64,000 bases of DNA from Stenotrophomonas raiganjensis (SeqCode) (GCF_030658505.1 NZ_JAUTXR010000189.1:1-64000); one strand, 5' to 3'. Positions 1-9,867 are shown, numbered from the stretch's first letter. Notes: generated by a model not told the origin, from the letters alone. Made by a program: numbers and translations.

Positions 1-2
1 TC

Positions 3-86
3 AGTGGCTGGAAGCGCAACCCGGGCTTCGCGGCCGGCACCTTCAGCTTTACGCCGCCGAAGGGCACCGACGTCATCGGTAACTGA
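3..86 (+). CDS. C-terminal end of a LolA-like lipoprotein carrier (5' end outside the window)
   Basis: Only the last 27 codons are present, ending in TGA at 84-86. The tail contains NPGFAAGTFSFTPPKGTDV, which resembles the end of the periplasmic lipoprotein chaperone LolA, where an F-x-F-x-P-P-x-G-x-D-V segment closes the beta-sheet. LolA carries outer-membrane lipoproteins from LolCDE to LolB. The assignment rests on this short tail alone. The gene converges on yggX. Confidence 0.45.
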   Translation, partial: SGWKRNPGFAAGTFSFTPPKGTDVIGN

Positions 87-94
87 TCGGGGAC

Positions 95-116
95 GCCGGG
101 CATGGCCCGGCGCTAC
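95..116 (-). repeat. GTAG-type palindromic repeat
   Basis: A 22-nt palindrome with arms GCCGGGC and GCCCGGC, ending in CTAC, so the GTAG head reads on the minus strand. It matches the layout of the short GTAG-headed elements (SMAG family) known from S. maltophilia. It lies between two convergent genes and may help end transcription. Confidence 0.6.
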
Positions 117-123
117 CTCGAGA

Positions 124-393
124 TCAGGCCTCCGGAGTGAAGCCGGCCGGCTTTTCCGCGTCCTTCTCGAACAGGAACTTGACCAGCTCGCCTTCGAGGA
201 AGGCACGATGTTCCGGCGTGCGCGGCGACAGCCGGTTCTCGTTGATCAGCATGGTCTGGTGGGCCAGCCACGCAGCCCAGGCCTGCTTGCCGATGTTGTT
301 GAAGATGCGCTGGCCCAGTTCGCCGGGGTAGGGCACGAAGTCCAGGCCCTCGGCATCGCGTTGTTCGTACTGGCAGAAGACGGTTCGGGGCAT
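124..393 (-). CDS. yggX: YggX family probable Fe(2+)-trafficking protein
   Basis: An 89-residue cytosolic protein beginning [19 protein letters not shown], with the conserved early Cys and the family signatures YPGELG and FLFEKD. YggX proteins protect Fe-S enzymes and are thought to handle labile iron. The start was set at the ATG of MPRTV because the longer frame upstream lies inside mutY. It follows mutY with a 5-nt gap on the same strand. A mutY-yggX pair is common in gammaproteobacteria and fits because MutY carries a 4Fe-4S cluster. Confidence 0.93.
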   Translation of the reverse strand: MPRTVFCQYEQRDAEGLDFVPYPGELGQRIFNNIGKQAWAAWLAHQTMLINENRLSPRTPEHRAFLEGELVKFLFEKDAEKPAGFTPEA

Positions 394-398
394 GGCAT

Positions 399-1523
399 TC
401 ACTCGTGGTTGCGGGGTTTCTTGGACGTTCGTTTCGGCGCCTTGATCGCGGCGCCATCGAGCAGTTTGCGGATCGGCGCCGGCAGGCCCAGCGCGGGCAG
501 TTCGTCGGCAGCCACCCAGCGCAGCGTGGGTTCTTCCACGCGCAGGCCGTGTACCTGCCGCGACAATACCTGCAGGTGCAGCTTGTAGTGGCTGAAGGTG
601 TGCTGCAGCACCGGCAGTTCGTCGGCATCTTCCAGCGAGCCGTCGACATGCGTGTCGAACCAGTCCTGCAGGTCGCTGCCGGCCTCGGCCTGCGGCAGCG
701 TCCACAGCTGCGCCCAGATGCCGGTGTCCGGCCGCTTCTGCAGCAGCACGCGCTGCTGGGCGTCACGCAGCAGCAGGGCGACCGCTTCACGTTCGGGCAG
801 CGTCTTGCTCGGCTTGGGCGTGGGCAGATCAGCAGTGCGGCCTTCGCGGCGTGCCACGCACGCGTCCTGCAGCGGACAGATGACGCAGGCGGGTTTGGCC
901 CGGCTGCACACGGTGGCGCCCAGGTCCATCTGTGCCTGGGTGTAATCGGCCATGCGCCGGGCCGGCACCTGCGCCACGTGCGCCTCGGCGATTGCCCACA
1001 GCTGCTTCTCGATGGCCGGCAGGCCGGGGAAGCCGACGATGCCGTGGTAGCGGCTGAGCACGCGCTTGACGTTGCCATCGAGGATCGCGAACGGGTCGTT
1101 CCAGGCCTGGCTGAGGATTGCTCCGGCGGTGCTGCGGCCAATGCCGGGCAGGGCATGCAGCGCATCGAAATCACGCGGCAGGTCGCCGCCGTGCAGCTCC
1201 ACGCAGCGCTTGGCAGCTGCGTGCAGGTTGCGCGCGCGGGCGTAGTAGCCGAGCCCGGCCCACTGCGCCATTACCGCGTCATTGCTGGCGGCGGCAAGGT
1301 CGGGCAGGGTCGGGAAGTGCTGCAGGAAACGCTGGAAATACGGGATGACCGTGGCCACCTGCGTCTGCTGCAGCATGATCTCCGACAGCCAGACCCGGTA
1401 CGGGCTGCGCGGGTGCTGCCAGGGCAGGTCGTGGCGGCCGTGGTCGTCGAACCAGTGCAGCAGGCGGGTGACGAAGTCGTCTTGCTGGGCGGTGTCGGCG
1501 CTGGCGTGCGGCTGGCGGGGCAT
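399..1523 (-). CDS. mutY: A/G-specific adenine glycosylase MutY
   Basis: A 374-residue base-excision repair enzyme that removes adenine mispaired with 8-oxoguanine or guanine. Visible motifs are EIMLQQTQV with the catalytic Glu, the helix-hairpin-helix [12 protein letters not shown], the catalytic Asp in [10 protein letters not shown], and the cluster ligands C-x6-C-x2-C-x5-C ([17 protein letters not shown]). A NUDIX-like C-terminal domain for 8-oxoG recognition begins near residue 235. The start was placed at MPRQPHAS because the longer frame is encoded by the GTAG repeat just upstream. It is probably co-transcribed with yggX. Confidence 0.95.
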   Translation of the reverse strand: MPRQPHASADTAQQDDFVTRLLHWFDDHGRHDLPWQHPRSPYRVWLSEIMLQQTQVATVIPYFQRFLQHFPTLPDLAAASNDAVMAQWAGLGYYARARNLHAAAKRCVELHGGDLPRDFDALHALPGIGRSTAGAILSQAWNDPFAILDGNVKRVLSRYHGIVGFPGLPAIEKQLWAIAEAHVAQVPARRMADYTQAQMDLGATVCSRAKPACVICPLQDACVARREGRTADLPTPKPSKTLPEREAVALLLRDAQQRVLLQKRPDTGIWAQLWTLPQAEAGSDLQDWFDTHVDGSLEDADELPVLQHTFSHYKLHLQVLSRQVHGLRVEEPTLRWVAADELPALGLPAPIRKLLDGAAIKAPKRTSKKPRNHE

Positions 1524-1540
1524 CGGTGTTCCCGAGGAGG

Positions 1541-1599
1541 GCAGCCACCGATGGCGTGGCTCTACCAGATCGCAGTAGAGCCACGCCATGCGTGGCTGC
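1541..1599. repeat. Inverted pair of GTAG palindromes
   Basis: Two copies face each other: GCAGCCACCGATGGCGTGG ending in CTAC (1541-1565), then GTAG followed by AGCCACGCCATGCGTGGCT (1575-1599). Each can form a hairpin, and together they can form a larger one. They fill the gap between ftsY and mutY, both on the minus strand, and the unlikely N-terminal extension of mutY would be translated from them. Confidence 0.75.
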
Positions 1600-1607
1600 A
1601 CGGTGTA

Positions 1608-2930
1608 TCAGGCGCCCAATGCTTCGGGCAGCAGGGCGTCGACGAAGGCTTCCGGGTCGAACACGCGCAGGTCTTCCGGGCGCTCGCCGATGCCGGCGAA
1701 GCGGATCGGAATGCCGAACTCGCGGGCCAGCGCGAACACCACGCCGCCCTTGGCGGTGCCGTCCAGCTTGGTCACCACCAGGCCGGTCACGTTCACCGCA
1801 GCATTGAACTGGCGCAGCTGCGACAGCGCGTTCTGGCCGGTGGTACCGTCGATCACCATCAGCACTTCGTGCGGTGCGGTGGGGTCGATCTTGCCGAGTA
1901 CGCGGCGGATCTTGCCCAGCTCGTTCATCAGGCCGGACTGGGTGTGCAGGCGCCCGGCGGTATCGGCGATCAGCACCGAGGTGCCACGGGCCTTGCCGGC
2001 CTGCAGTGCGTCGAATGCTACCGAAGCGGCATCGGCGTTCTGGCCCTGTGCGACCACGGCCACGCCGTTGCGCTCGCCCCAGGCCTGCAGCTGGGCTACG
2101 GCGGCGGCGCGGAAGGTATCGCCGGCAGCCAGCATCAAGCTGTGGCCATCATCCTTGAAGCGCTTGGCCAGCTTGCCGATGGTGGTGGTCTTGCCGACGC
2201 CGTTGACGCCGACCGTGAGCACTACGAAGGGCTTGGCATTGCGGTCGATCACCAGCGGCTTGGCCACCGGCTGCAGGATTGCGATCAACTCGGCGCGCAG
2301 TGCGGCCAGCAGGGCATTGGCGTCGGCGAACTCGCGCGACTTCATGCGCTTGCGCAGGCCTTCGACCAGGTCGGTGGTGGCGCCGACGCCGACGTCGGCG
2401 GTGATCAGCGCGGTTTCCAGCTCGTCCAGCAGGTCGTCGTCGAGCTTGGGATTGCGCGAGAACAGGCCGCCGAAGCTGCGCGCGATGACGCTGTTGCGCA
2501 GGCGTTCGCGCCAGCCGGGCTTGCCGGCCGGCGCCGGAGCCGCATCGACCGAGGCGGCGGCAGGCAGGTCGTCGGTGACCGGTGCCGGGGTGGGCTCGGG
2601 CAGCGGTGCGGGTGCCGGTTCGATGGCCGGGGCCGCCACCGGGGCGACGTCGACCCGGGCAGGCGGTTGCGGAGCGCTCGGAGCGGGAACGACCGGGGCC
2701 GGAACCACCGGGGTGGGCTCGACAGCGACCGGAACGACGGCTGCCGGCGGCGGCTCGACCGGTGCGGGCTCGGCCGGTACGGCTACCGGTGCTGGCTCCT
2801 TGTCCTCGACCGGTGCGGCCGACGGGAAGGCCGCCGCCAGCTCTTCAGCCGAGTAGTGCTGGGTCTTGGATGCCTCCGTCGTGGGGGCATCCTGGGGCTT
2901 CTTGCGGCGGAAAAAACTGAGCATTGGCAA
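1608..2930 (-). CDS. ftsY: Signal recognition particle receptor FtsY
   Basis: A 440-residue SRP receptor GTPase that docks ribosome-nascent chain-SRP complexes at the inner membrane. The NG domain fills the C-terminal half, with G1 GVNGVGKTTTIGKLA, the DTFRAAAV motif, G3 DTAGRLHTQ and G4 TKLDGTAKGG. The N-terminal domain starts with a basic membrane-binding patch (SFFRRKKP). It continues as a linker of about 110 residues, very rich in Pro, Ala and Val, instead of the acidic stretch of E. coli FtsY. An alternative start is the ATG two codons in. A GTAG pair lies directly downstream. Confidence 0.95.
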   Translation of the reverse strand: MPMLSFFRRKKPQDAPTTEASKTQHYSAEELAAAFPSAAPVEDKEPAPVAVPAEPAPVEPPPAAVVPVAVEPTPVVPAPVVPAPSAPQPPARVDVAPVAAPAIEPAPAPLPEPTPAPVTDDLPAAASVDAAPAPAGKPGWRERLRNSVIARSFGGLFSRNPKLDDDLLDELETALITADVGVGATTDLVEGLRKRMKSREFADANALLAALRAELIAILQPVAKPLVIDRNAKPFVVLTVGVNGVGKTTTIGKLAKRFKDDGHSLMLAAGDTFRAAAVAQLQAWGERNGVAVVAQGQNADAASVAFDALQAGKARGTSVLIADTAGRLHTQSGLMNELGKIRRVLGKIDPTAPHEVLMVIDGTTGQNALSQLRQFNAAVNVTGLVVTKLDGTAKGGVVFALAREFGIPIRFAGIGERPEDLRVFDPEAFVDALLPEALGA

Positions 2931-3053
2931 AAGGCGCTGAAATCAGAGGGATATGCTACCACTCGGGCCTGTCCGGCCGACGTGGACTCAAGGTCGCGGC
3001 CCGCCAGCCGTTAACCGGTCCGGAGGGCTGCGCAGTGCGGCCCGGAGGCCGCC

Positions 3054-3353
3054 ATGAACAACGTGATGGGAATCGCCCTCGACGGGATGCGTGCGGCCCA
3101 GCAGGGCGTGCAGGTGGCCGCGCACAACGTGGCCAACCTGGCGACCCCTGATGCCCGGCGCCTGCAGGTACAGCGCAGTGCCGCCGAGCAGGGTGGGGTG
3201 CAGGCCTCGGTGATTCCCGCCGGCGCCGATGCCGCCGCGCCGCTGGGTGACCTGCTGGCGGCGAAAGCCGAGGTGGTGGCCTTCGCCGCCAATGCCACGG
3301 TGATCCGCCGCCAGGACCAGATGTTGGGTTCGCTGCTGGATCGCGAAGCCTGA
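3054..3353 (+). CDS. Small protein resembling the N-terminus of flagellar rod/hook proteins
   Basis: A 99-residue protein. Residues 5-40 (ALDGMRAAQQGVQVAAHNVAN) match the N-terminal heptad motif of the FlgB/C/F/G/E axial proteins, where a conserved AxN(V/I)AN precedes T/TP. The rest is Ala-rich and shows no hook or rod core domain. It stands alone, with no flagellar genes nearby. It may be an accessory rod-like protein or a remnant. It lies divergent from ftsY and converges on htpG. Confidence 0.6.
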   Translation: MNNVMGIALDGMRAAQQGVQVAAHNVANLATPDARRLQVQRSAAEQGGVQASVIPAGADAAAPLGDLLAAKAEVVAFAANATVIRRQDQMLGSLLDREA

Positions 3354-3399
3354 GCAGCCTGCTTCGGCAGGTGCAAACCGCCGCCCATGGTGGGTGCAA

Positions 3400-3438
3400 A
3401 CCCTGGTTGGCACGCTTTTGGGGGGGGCCAACCAAGGT
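3400..3438. repeat. Imperfect inverted repeat in the htpG downstream gap
   Basis: ACCCTGGTTGGC and GCCAACCAAGGT are near-perfect inverted arms around a G-rich loop. A GTAG-like palindrome without its head (CGCCGGGCCATGCCCGGCGG, about 3457-3476) follows. This 135-nt gap between convergent genes holds no ORF. A bidirectional terminator role is plausible but untested. Confidence 0.45.
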
Positions 3439-3488
3439 CGGCCTCCACCAAGGGATCGCCGGGCCATGCCCGGCGGCCACCGCCTCGA

Positions 3489-5378
3489 TCAGGCCGACAG
3501 CTCCAGCAGCAGCTTGTTCAGGCGAGCCACATAGGCGCCCGGGTCCTTCAGGCTGTCACCGGCGGCCAGTGCGGCCTGGTCGAACAGTACCCGGCCCAGA
3601 TCGTCGAAGCGTGCGCCATCGGCCTCGGCATCCAGCTTGGCGATCAGCGGATGGCCCGGGTTGATCTCCAGTACCGGCTTGCTGTCCGGCACCTTCTGAC
3701 CGCTGGCTTCCAGGATCTGGCGCATCTGCAGGCCCAGGTCCTGCTCGCCGATGGCCAGTACCGCCGGCGAATCGGTCAGGCGGTGCGACACGCGCACTTC
3801 GGCCACCTCATCGCCCAGCACGGTCTTCAGCCGCTCGACCAGGCCCTGCTTGTCCTTGGCGGCCGCTTCCTGTTCCTGCTTGTCGGCCTCGCTCTCCAGC
3901 GCGCCCAGGTCGAGATCGCCACGGGCGATGTCGACGAAGCCCTTGCCGTCGAAATCGGTCAGGTAGCCCATCAGCCACTCGTCGATGCGGTCGGTCAGCA
4001 GCAGTACTTCCACGCCCTTCTTGCGGAACACTTCCAGGTGCGGGCTGTTGCGCACCTGGCTGTAGCTCTCGCCGGTGAGGTAGTAGATCTTGTCCTGGCC
4101 TTCGGCCATGCGGCCGATGTAATCGACCAGCGATACGCTCTGCAGATCACCCTCGCCACGCGTCGAGGCAAAGCGCAGCAGGCCGGCCACCTTCTCGCGG
4201 TTGTTGTAATCCTCGGCCGGGCCTTCCTTCAGCACCTGGCCGAATTCCTTCCAGAACGTGGCGTACTGTTCCGGCTTGTCGGTGGCCAGTTTTTCCAGCA
4301 TGTCCAGCGAGCGCTTGGTCAATGCCGCCTTCATCGAATCGATGACCGGGCCGGACTGCAGGATCTCGCGCGAGACGTTCAGCGACAGGTCGTTGGAATC
4401 GACCACGCCCTTGATGAAGCGCAGGTACAGCGGCAGGAACTGCTCGGCCTGGTCCATCACGAACACACGCTGCACGTACAGCTTCAGGCCCTTGGGCGCG
4501 TCGCGGTGGTACAGGTCGAACGGTGCGCGGCCGGGCACGTACAGCAGCGAGGTGTACTCCAGCTTGCCTTCGACCTTGTTGTGGCTCCACGCCAGCGGAT
4601 CGCTGTGGTCGTGTGCAACGTGCTTGTAGAACTCGGTGTACTCGGCATCGCTGATTTCAGTACGCGGGCGGGTCCACAACGCGCTGGCGCGGTTGACGGT
4701 CTCCCATTCGGTGGCGGCGCCTTCTTCGCCTTCCTTCGGCATCTGGATCGGCAGGCCGATGTGGTCCGAGTACTTCTTGAGGATGCTGCGCAGGCGCCAG
4801 CCATCGGCGAAGTCGTGCTCGCCGTCCTTCAGGTGCAGCACGATGCGGGTGCCGCGCTCGGCCTTGTCGACGGTGGCCACTTCGAAATCGCCTTTGCCGC
4901 GCGAGGTCCAGCGCACGCCTTCGCCTGCAGCCAGGCCGGCGCGGCGCGAGGTCACTTCCACTTCGTCGGCGACGATGAAGGCGCTGTAGAAGCCGACGCC
5001 GAACTGGCCGATCAGCTGCGAATCCTTCTTCTGGTCGCCGGACAGCTGGCGCAGGAAATCGCCGGTGCCGGATTTTGCAATCGTGCCCAGGTGGGCAATC
5101 GCCTCGGCGCGGCTCATGCCGATGCCGTTGTCTTCGATGGTGATGGTGTGGGCGGCGGCGTCGAAGCTGACGCGCACGCGCAGCTCGCCGTCGCCTTCCA
5201 GCAGGGCCGGCTGGGTCAGGGCCTCGAAGCGCAGCTTGTCGGCGGCATCGGCGGCGTTGGAGACCAGCTCGCGCAGGAAGATTTCCTTGTTGGAGTACAG
5301 CGAGTGGATCATCAGCTGCAGCAGCTGCTTGACTTCGGTCTGGAAGCCAAGGGTTTCGGTCTGGGTGGTCTCGGTCAT
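3489..5378 (-). CDS. htpG: Molecular chaperone HtpG (Hsp90)
   Basis: A 629-residue cytosolic Hsp90 homologue and ATP-dependent chaperone. The N-terminal GHKL ATPase domain holds [14 protein letters not shown] (catalytic Glu region and Asn), DNGIGM and [11 protein letters not shown]. The middle domain has the conserved [25 protein letters not shown] region, split here across two helices. The C-terminal dimerisation domain ends LLLELSA. It is a single gene with a candidate heat-shock promoter 50-78 nt upstream of its ATG. Length and domain order are normal. Confidence 0.97.
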   Translation of the reverse strand: MTETTQTETLGFQTEVKQLLQLMIHSLYSNKEIFLRELVSNAADAADKLRFEALTQPALLEGDGELRVRVSFDAAAHTITIEDNGIGMSRAEAIAHLGTIAKSGTGDFLRQLSGDQKKDSQLIGQFGVGFYSAFIVADEVEVTSRRAGLAAGEGVRWTSRGKGDFEVATVDKAERGTRIVLHLKDGEHDFADGWRLRSILKKYSDHIGLPIQMPKEGEEGAATEWETVNRASALWTRPRTEISDAEYTEFYKHVAHDHSDPLAWSHNKVEGKLEYTSLLYVPGRAPFDLYHRDAPKGLKLYVQRVFVMDQAEQFLPLYLRFIKGVVDSNDLSLNVSREILQSGPVIDSMKAALTKRSLDMLEKLATDKPEQYATFWKEFGQVLKEGPAEDYNNREKVAGLLRFASTRGEGDLQSVSLVDYIGRMAEGQDKIYYLTGESYSQVRNSPHLEVFRKKGVEVLLLTDRIDEWLMGYLTDFDGKGFVDIARGDLDLGALESEADKQEQEAAAKDKQGLVERLKTVLGDEVAEVRVSHRLTDSPAVLAIGEQDLGLQMRQILEASGQKVPDSKPVLEINPGHPLIAKLDAEADGARFDDLGRVLFDQAALAAGDSLKDPGAYVARLNKLLLELSA

Positions 5379-5428
5379 CGATAGGGCTCCATGTGCAATG
5401 CCGCGCCAGCGCGTGCGGCCTCGCCAAG

Positions 5429-5456
5429 GGGTAGGGATGATTGTCCCGAAATCAAG
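5429..5456 (-). promoter_or_regulatory. Candidate sigma-32 promoter for htpG
   Basis: On the minus strand, CTTGATT (5450-5456) is followed after 13 nt by CCCTACCC (5429-5436). The sigma-32 consensus is CTTGAAA, 11-16 nt, CCCCATNT. Placement upstream of a heat-shock chaperone makes the match credible. The -10 half is imperfect. Confidence 0.5.
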
Positions 5457-5501
5457 GGGTTGGTCGGGCCGGGCATGCAGCCCTGCACCTGCCGTGGCCG
5501 G

Positions 5502-5540
5502 AGCAACAGCAACCGCAACAGCAACAGCAACCGCAACAGC
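5502..5540 (+). repeat. Hexanucleotide microsatellite (A/C)GCAAC x6
   Basis: Six tandem hexamers (AGCAAC, AGCAAC, CGCAAC, AGCAAC, AGCAAC, CGCAAC) plus AGC. It corresponds to the tail module outside each long hairpin. The matching tail in locus B (about 56952-56986, read in reverse) is a degenerate TTTGCC/GTTGCC run. The copy number may differ between strains. Confidence 0.75.
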
Positions 5541-5556
5541 GGGCTATCCGTGGGAT

Positions 5557-5659
5557 GGCGGGGCTGTGTGGGTTGGCAGGACAGGCCGTGAACCCGTCCC
5601 TGGGGGCTCGATGGCGCCATCCATGGCGCCAACGGTCCTGCCAACCCACACCGCCCGCC
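5557..5659 (+). repeat. Long hairpin A1 (forward orientation)
   Basis: The outer arms are GGCGGGGCTGTGTGGGTTGG continuing CAGGAC, and GTCCTGCCAACCCACACCG continuing CCCGCC. They pair over about 25 bp with one bulge. The core is GGCCGTGAACCCGTCC followed by an inner palindrome GGCGCCATCCATGGCGCC. The core matches hairpins B1, B2 and A2 when all are put in one orientation, although the outer stem sequence differs. Confidence 0.8.
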
Positions 5660-5735
5660 TCTGACAGGTTCCCGGTGACGGTGGCAACGGCTGGGCTTCT
5701 GATCTCATCAATTCCTTCGATATCTGACAGATGTT

Positions 5736-5759
5736 CATCCACGCATGGCGTGGATCTAC
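5736..5759 (-). repeat. GTAG palindrome at the centre of locus A
   Basis: CATCCACGCATGGCGTGGAT ending in CTAC, so the GTAG head reads on the minus strand. The palindrome at 56790-56812 in locus B has the same position and orientation between its two long hairpins. Confidence 0.75.
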
Positions 5760-5783
5760 TGCAGATCGCAGGAAACTGTCGAA

Positions 5784-5885
5784 GTCGGGGTGGGTCCGGT
5801 TGAGGGGGCGTGAGCCGCATGGATGCGGCGACCGAGCTTACATGGACGTACTTGCAGCGTCCCCCTCGACCGGACCCACCCCGCC
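5784..5885 (-). repeat. Long hairpin A2 (reverse orientation)
   Basis: The outer arms are GTCGGGGTGGGTCCGGTTG continuing AGGGGG, and CCCCCTCGACCGGACCCA continuing CCCCGCC. They pair over about 25 bp. Read in reverse complement, the core contains ACGTCCATGTAAGCTCGGTC and the inner palindrome GCCGCATCCATGCGGC, nearly identical to B1. It ends about 130 nt upstream of rsmD. Confidence 0.8.
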
Positions 5886-5978
5886 AATCCACAGGAAACC
5901 AGCTTTTGAAGTTGCTTCGGCCGTTGCTGTGGCTTCTGCGGGTGCCGGCCGCGGGCCGGCCGAACTACAATCCCGCTC

Positions 5979-7131
<1,153 letters not shown>

Positions 7132-7191
7132 GCCCCGCTGTACCTGCACCCCATTACGTACAACACCACGCACCATTCCGGGAGGAAACCC

Positions 7192-7683
7192 ATGAACACC
7201 ACCATGCGCGCGATGCTGATCGCTTCGTTGGCCCTGGCCTTCACCGCCTGCAAGAAGGAAGAGGCCGCACCGGTCGACGAGGCCAAGCAGGCCCTGGTCG
7301 CGCCGTCCAAGGACGACGATGCAGGCTGGAAGAAGTACCTGCAGGAAGTGGCCATCCAGAACATGGGCAACATCAGCAACAGCCCGTTCCTGTACTACCT
7401 CTCGCCGGAATCGGACCCGGACTTCCAGGCCAAGTACGAGCGCCAGACCGAGAGCGCGACCCAGGCCGTGGCCCGTGGCGTGCAGCCGGGCAACATGCTG
7501 GCCTTCGGATCGTCGGCCTCGGGCAAGATGGCTGACATGATCCAGGCCGTGTTCAAGGACGTGGCACCGGATTCGATGAAGGGCGTACGCGTCGTCTTCA
7601 TCGGCCAGTCGGCCGACAACGCCCGCGTGCAGGCGGCGATCCAGCCGACCGGTGCCGAGTACATTTTCGTCGAAGCCAAGTAA
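7192..7683 (+). CDS. Predicted lipoprotein of unknown function
   Basis: A 163-residue protein with a short signal sequence and lipobox (LAFTACKKEE, Cys at residue 19), preceded by a good Shine-Dalgarno (GGGAGG). The Lys/Glu after the Cys would favour outer-membrane sorting. The body is a mixed alpha/beta sequence with SSASGKMADMIQ and VRVVFIGQSADNARVQ and has no catalytic motif I recognise. It lies between coaD and a ferredoxin gene on the same strand. Confidence 0.8.
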   Translation: MNTTMRAMLIASLALAFTACKKEEAAPVDEAKQALVAPSKDDDAGWKKYLQEVAIQNMGNISNSPFLYYLSPESDPDFQAKYERQTESATQAVARGVQPGNMLAFGSSASGKMADMIQAVFKDVAPDSMKGVRVVFIGQSADNARVQAAIQPTGAEYIFVEAK

Positions 7684-7814
7684 TACCGAGCCATGGCGGC
7701 CATGCTCCGGCATGGCCCGGGCGGCGCTCCGAAAGGGCGCCGCTGATGACCTGACCGGCCCGCGCGCCCGCGCTGGCCGGTTTTTGTCCCAAGGCGCGGG
7801 CGAGGAGTATCGCC

Positions 7815-8096
7815 ATGTCGCTGAAAATCAACGAGCTCTGCGTCAACTGCGACGTCTGCGAGCCGGCCTGCCCGAACCAGGCCATTGCGATGGGTGAAAC
7901 CATCTACGTGATCGACCCTGCCCGCTGCACCGAATGCGTGGGCCATTTCGACGAGCCACAGTGCGTGGTCGTCTGCCCGGTCGAGTGCATCGACCCGGAT
8001 CCGGAGATCGTGGAAACGGAAGACCAGCTGCTGGCCAAGCTGCGCCAGCTGCAGCACGATCACCCCGAACTCTATGCGGAGCCCTCATCCGAATGA
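7815..8096 (+). CDS. YfhL family 4Fe-4S dicluster ferredoxin
   Basis: A 93-residue ferredoxin. The first cluster motif is C-x2-C-x2-C-x3-C (CVNCDVCEPACP). The second set is CTECVGHFDEPQCVVVCP, with the 8-residue insertion between the second and third Cys that marks the YfhL/FdxA-like group. It transfers electrons in the cytosol; the partner is unknown. Its stop overlaps the ggt start (ATGA), so the two are likely translated together, although no functional link is obvious. Confidence 0.93.
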   Translation: MSLKINELCVNCDVCEPACPNQAIAMGETIYVIDPARCTECVGHFDEPQCVVVCPVECIDPDPEIVETEDQLLAKLRQLQHDHPELYAEPSSE

Positions 8097-9823
8097 AGAC
8101 GCTGATCGTCCGACCCCTGCTGCTGCTTGGCCTGCTGCTGAGCCCGATCGCCTGGGCTGACAGCCCGGCCCGTGCCGAACGCCCCGATGGCGCGGCCATT
8201 GCCAGTGGCCATGCGCTGGCGACCCAGGCCGGTATCGACATCCTGGCGCAGGGTGGCAATGCCTTCGACGCCGCGGTGGCGGTGTCGTCCACGCTGGCGG
8301 TGGTCGAGCCGATCAGTTCCGGGCTGGGCGGTGGTGGCTTCTTCCTGCTGCATGACGCGGCTACCGGCAAGGACGTGATGCTGGACGCGCGCGAGACCGC
8401 GCCGGCGGCGGCCACGCCGCAGGCCTTCCTCGACAAGCAGGGCAACCTGGACCGTGACCGCTCGGTCAACGGTGCCTGGTCGGCCGGTATTCCGGGCCTG
8501 CCCGCCGCGCTGGTCGAACTGTCGGCCAAGCATGGCAAGCTGCCGCTGTCGGCGTCGCTGCAACCGGCGATCCGCATCGCGCGCGAAGGCTTCCCGGTGT
8601 ACGACCGCATGGCCAAGGGCTATGCCTCGCGTCGTGAGGTGATGGAGCGCTATCCCGGCACGCGCGAGGTTTACCTGCGCAACGGCAAGCCGATCGCCAG
8701 CGGTGACCTGTTCAAGCAGCCGGAACTGGCGCAGACGCTGGAGCGCCTGGCGGCCGGTGGCTTCGACGGCTTCTACAAGGGCCAGACCGGCAAACTGCTG
8801 CTGGCCGGCGTGAAGCAGGCTGGTGGCAAGTGGACCGCTGAAGAGCTGGCCGGCTACCGCGTGAAGCAGCGCGAGCCGATCGTGTTCAACTACAACGGCT
8901 GGAAGATCACCACCGCGCCGCCGCCGTCGTCCGGCGGCATCGCGCTGGCCAGCATGCTGCAGATCCTGGAAGGCTGGGACATCAACAAGATGGACCCGGC
9001 ACACCGCACCCACCTGGTGGTGGAGTCGATGCGCCGCGCCTACCGCGACCGCACCTTCTTCCTCGGCGATCCGGACTTCGTGCAGATCCCGCAGAAGGTG
9101 CTGACCAGCAAGGACTACGCACAGGGCCTGCGTGCCACCATCCATCCGGAGAAGGCCACGCCCAGCGATCTTCTGTCGGGCAATCCGACGCCGCTGGAAG
9201 ACGACGAGACCACGCATTTCTCGATCATCGACCGCGATGGCAACCGCGTCGGCGCGACCCAGACCGTCAATCTGCTGTACGGCTCGGGCCTGATTCCCAA
9301 GGGCACCGGCGTGCTGCTGAACAACGAAATGGACGACTTCGCGCTGAAGCCGGGTACGCCCAATGCATTCGGCGTGATGGGCTACGAGGCCAATGCGCCG
9401 AAGCCGGGCAAGCGCATGCTCAGCTCGATGACGCCGACCTTCATGGAAAACAGCGACAAGGTGATCGTGCTGGGTACCCCGGGTGGCAGCCGCATCATCA
9501 CCATGGTGCTGCTGGGCATCCTCGGCTACGACGCCGGCCTGGACGCGCAGCAGGTTGCCGCGTTGCCGCGCTACCACCACCAGTGGCTGCCGGACCTGAT
9601 CGAAGCCGAGGACGATGCGTTCGACGCGGCGACGGTGAAGCAGCTGCAGGCGATGGGCCACAAGATCGACCTGCCGGGCAATGTCGCCGCCGGTGGCCGC
9701 GGCTCCAGCCACGTGTGGGGCAACCTGCAGACCGTGGAATGGGACCGCAAGGCAAACAGGCTGTTCGGCGGCAGCGACCCGCGCAACCCGGTGGGCAGCG
9801 CCCAGGTCGTGCCGGCCCGCTGA
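8093..9823 (+). CDS. ggt: Gamma-glutamyltranspeptidase (periplasmic)
   Basis: A 576-residue Ntn-hydrolase. A signal peptide (about residues 1-22, ending AWA) directs it to the periplasm, where it hydrolyses or transfers the gamma-glutamyl group of glutathione. The precursor cleaves itself before the nucleophile Thr in DDETTHFSIIDRDGN. Other motifs: SSGLGGGGFFLLHD, TAPPPSSGGIAL, NNEMDDFALKPG and GGSRIITMVL. The ATG at 8093 overlaps the ferredoxin stop; the longer upstream frame is the shadow of the ferredoxin gene. Confidence 0.95.
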   Translation: MKTLIVRPLLLLGLLLSPIAWADSPARAERPDGAAIASGHALATQAGIDILAQGGNAFDAAVAVSSTLAVVEPISSGLGGGGFFLLHDAATGKDVMLDARETAPAAATPQAFLDKQGNLDRDRSVNGAWSAGIPGLPAALVELSAKHGKLPLSASLQPAIRIAREGFPVYDRMAKGYASRREVMERYPGTREVYLRNGKPIASGDLFKQPELAQTLERLAAGGFDGFYKGQTGKLLLAGVKQAGGKWTAEELAGYRVKQREPIVFNYNGWKITTAPPPSSGGIALASMLQILEGWDINKMDPAHRTHLVVESMRRAYRDRTFFLGDPDFVQIPQKVLTSKDYAQGLRATIHPEKATPSDLLSGNPTPLEDDETTHFSIIDRDGNRVGATQTVNLLYGSGLIPKGTGVLLNNEMDDFALKPGTPNAFGVMGYEANAPKPGKRMLSSMTPTFMENSDKVIVLGTPGGSRIITMVLLGILGYDAGLDAQQVAALPRYHHQWLPDLIEAEDDAFDAATVKQLQAMGHKIDLPGNVAAGGRGSSHVWGNLQTVEWDRKANRLFGGSDPRNPVGSAQVVPAR

Positions 9824-9867
9824 TGCGGTGGTGCCGGCCGCTGGCCGGCAATCTGGCAGATCACCAG

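Larger units (their letters stand above)
5477..5942. repeat. Composite repeat locus A: two inverted long hairpins around a GTAG palindrome
   Basis: This fills most of the 640-nt gap between htpG and rsmD, and I find no convincing gene in it. In order it holds GCAGCCCTGCACCTGC, a hexameric (A/C)GCAAC array (5502-5540), hairpin A1 (5557-5659), the string TCGATATCTGACAGAT, a GTAG palindrome (5736-5759), CAGATCGCAGGAAACTGTCG, and hairpin A2 (5784-5885). A degraded GTTGC-rich tail closes it. Locus B (56511-57020) has the same modules in the same order. The right half is roughly the reverse complement of the left. Confidence 0.8.

Noticed and set aside
405..3014. 869-codon plus-strand frame across mutY and ftsY
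   Set aside because: Runs antisense through two clear genes and a GTAG repeat pair; no coherent domain.
3387..5384. 665-codon plus-strand frame opposite htpG
   Set aside because: Shadow of htpG; no family similarity and an unnatural composition.
5502..5540. Possible CRISPR-like array
   Set aside because: The units are 6 bp with no spacers; it is a microsatellite. No cas genes are in the window.
5452..5892. Frames in the composite repeat between htpG and rsmD, including Cys-rich and Pro-rich ORFs
   Set aside because: They arise from the hexamer array and hairpin arms; starts and stops differ between loci A and B, so they are not conserved as proteins.
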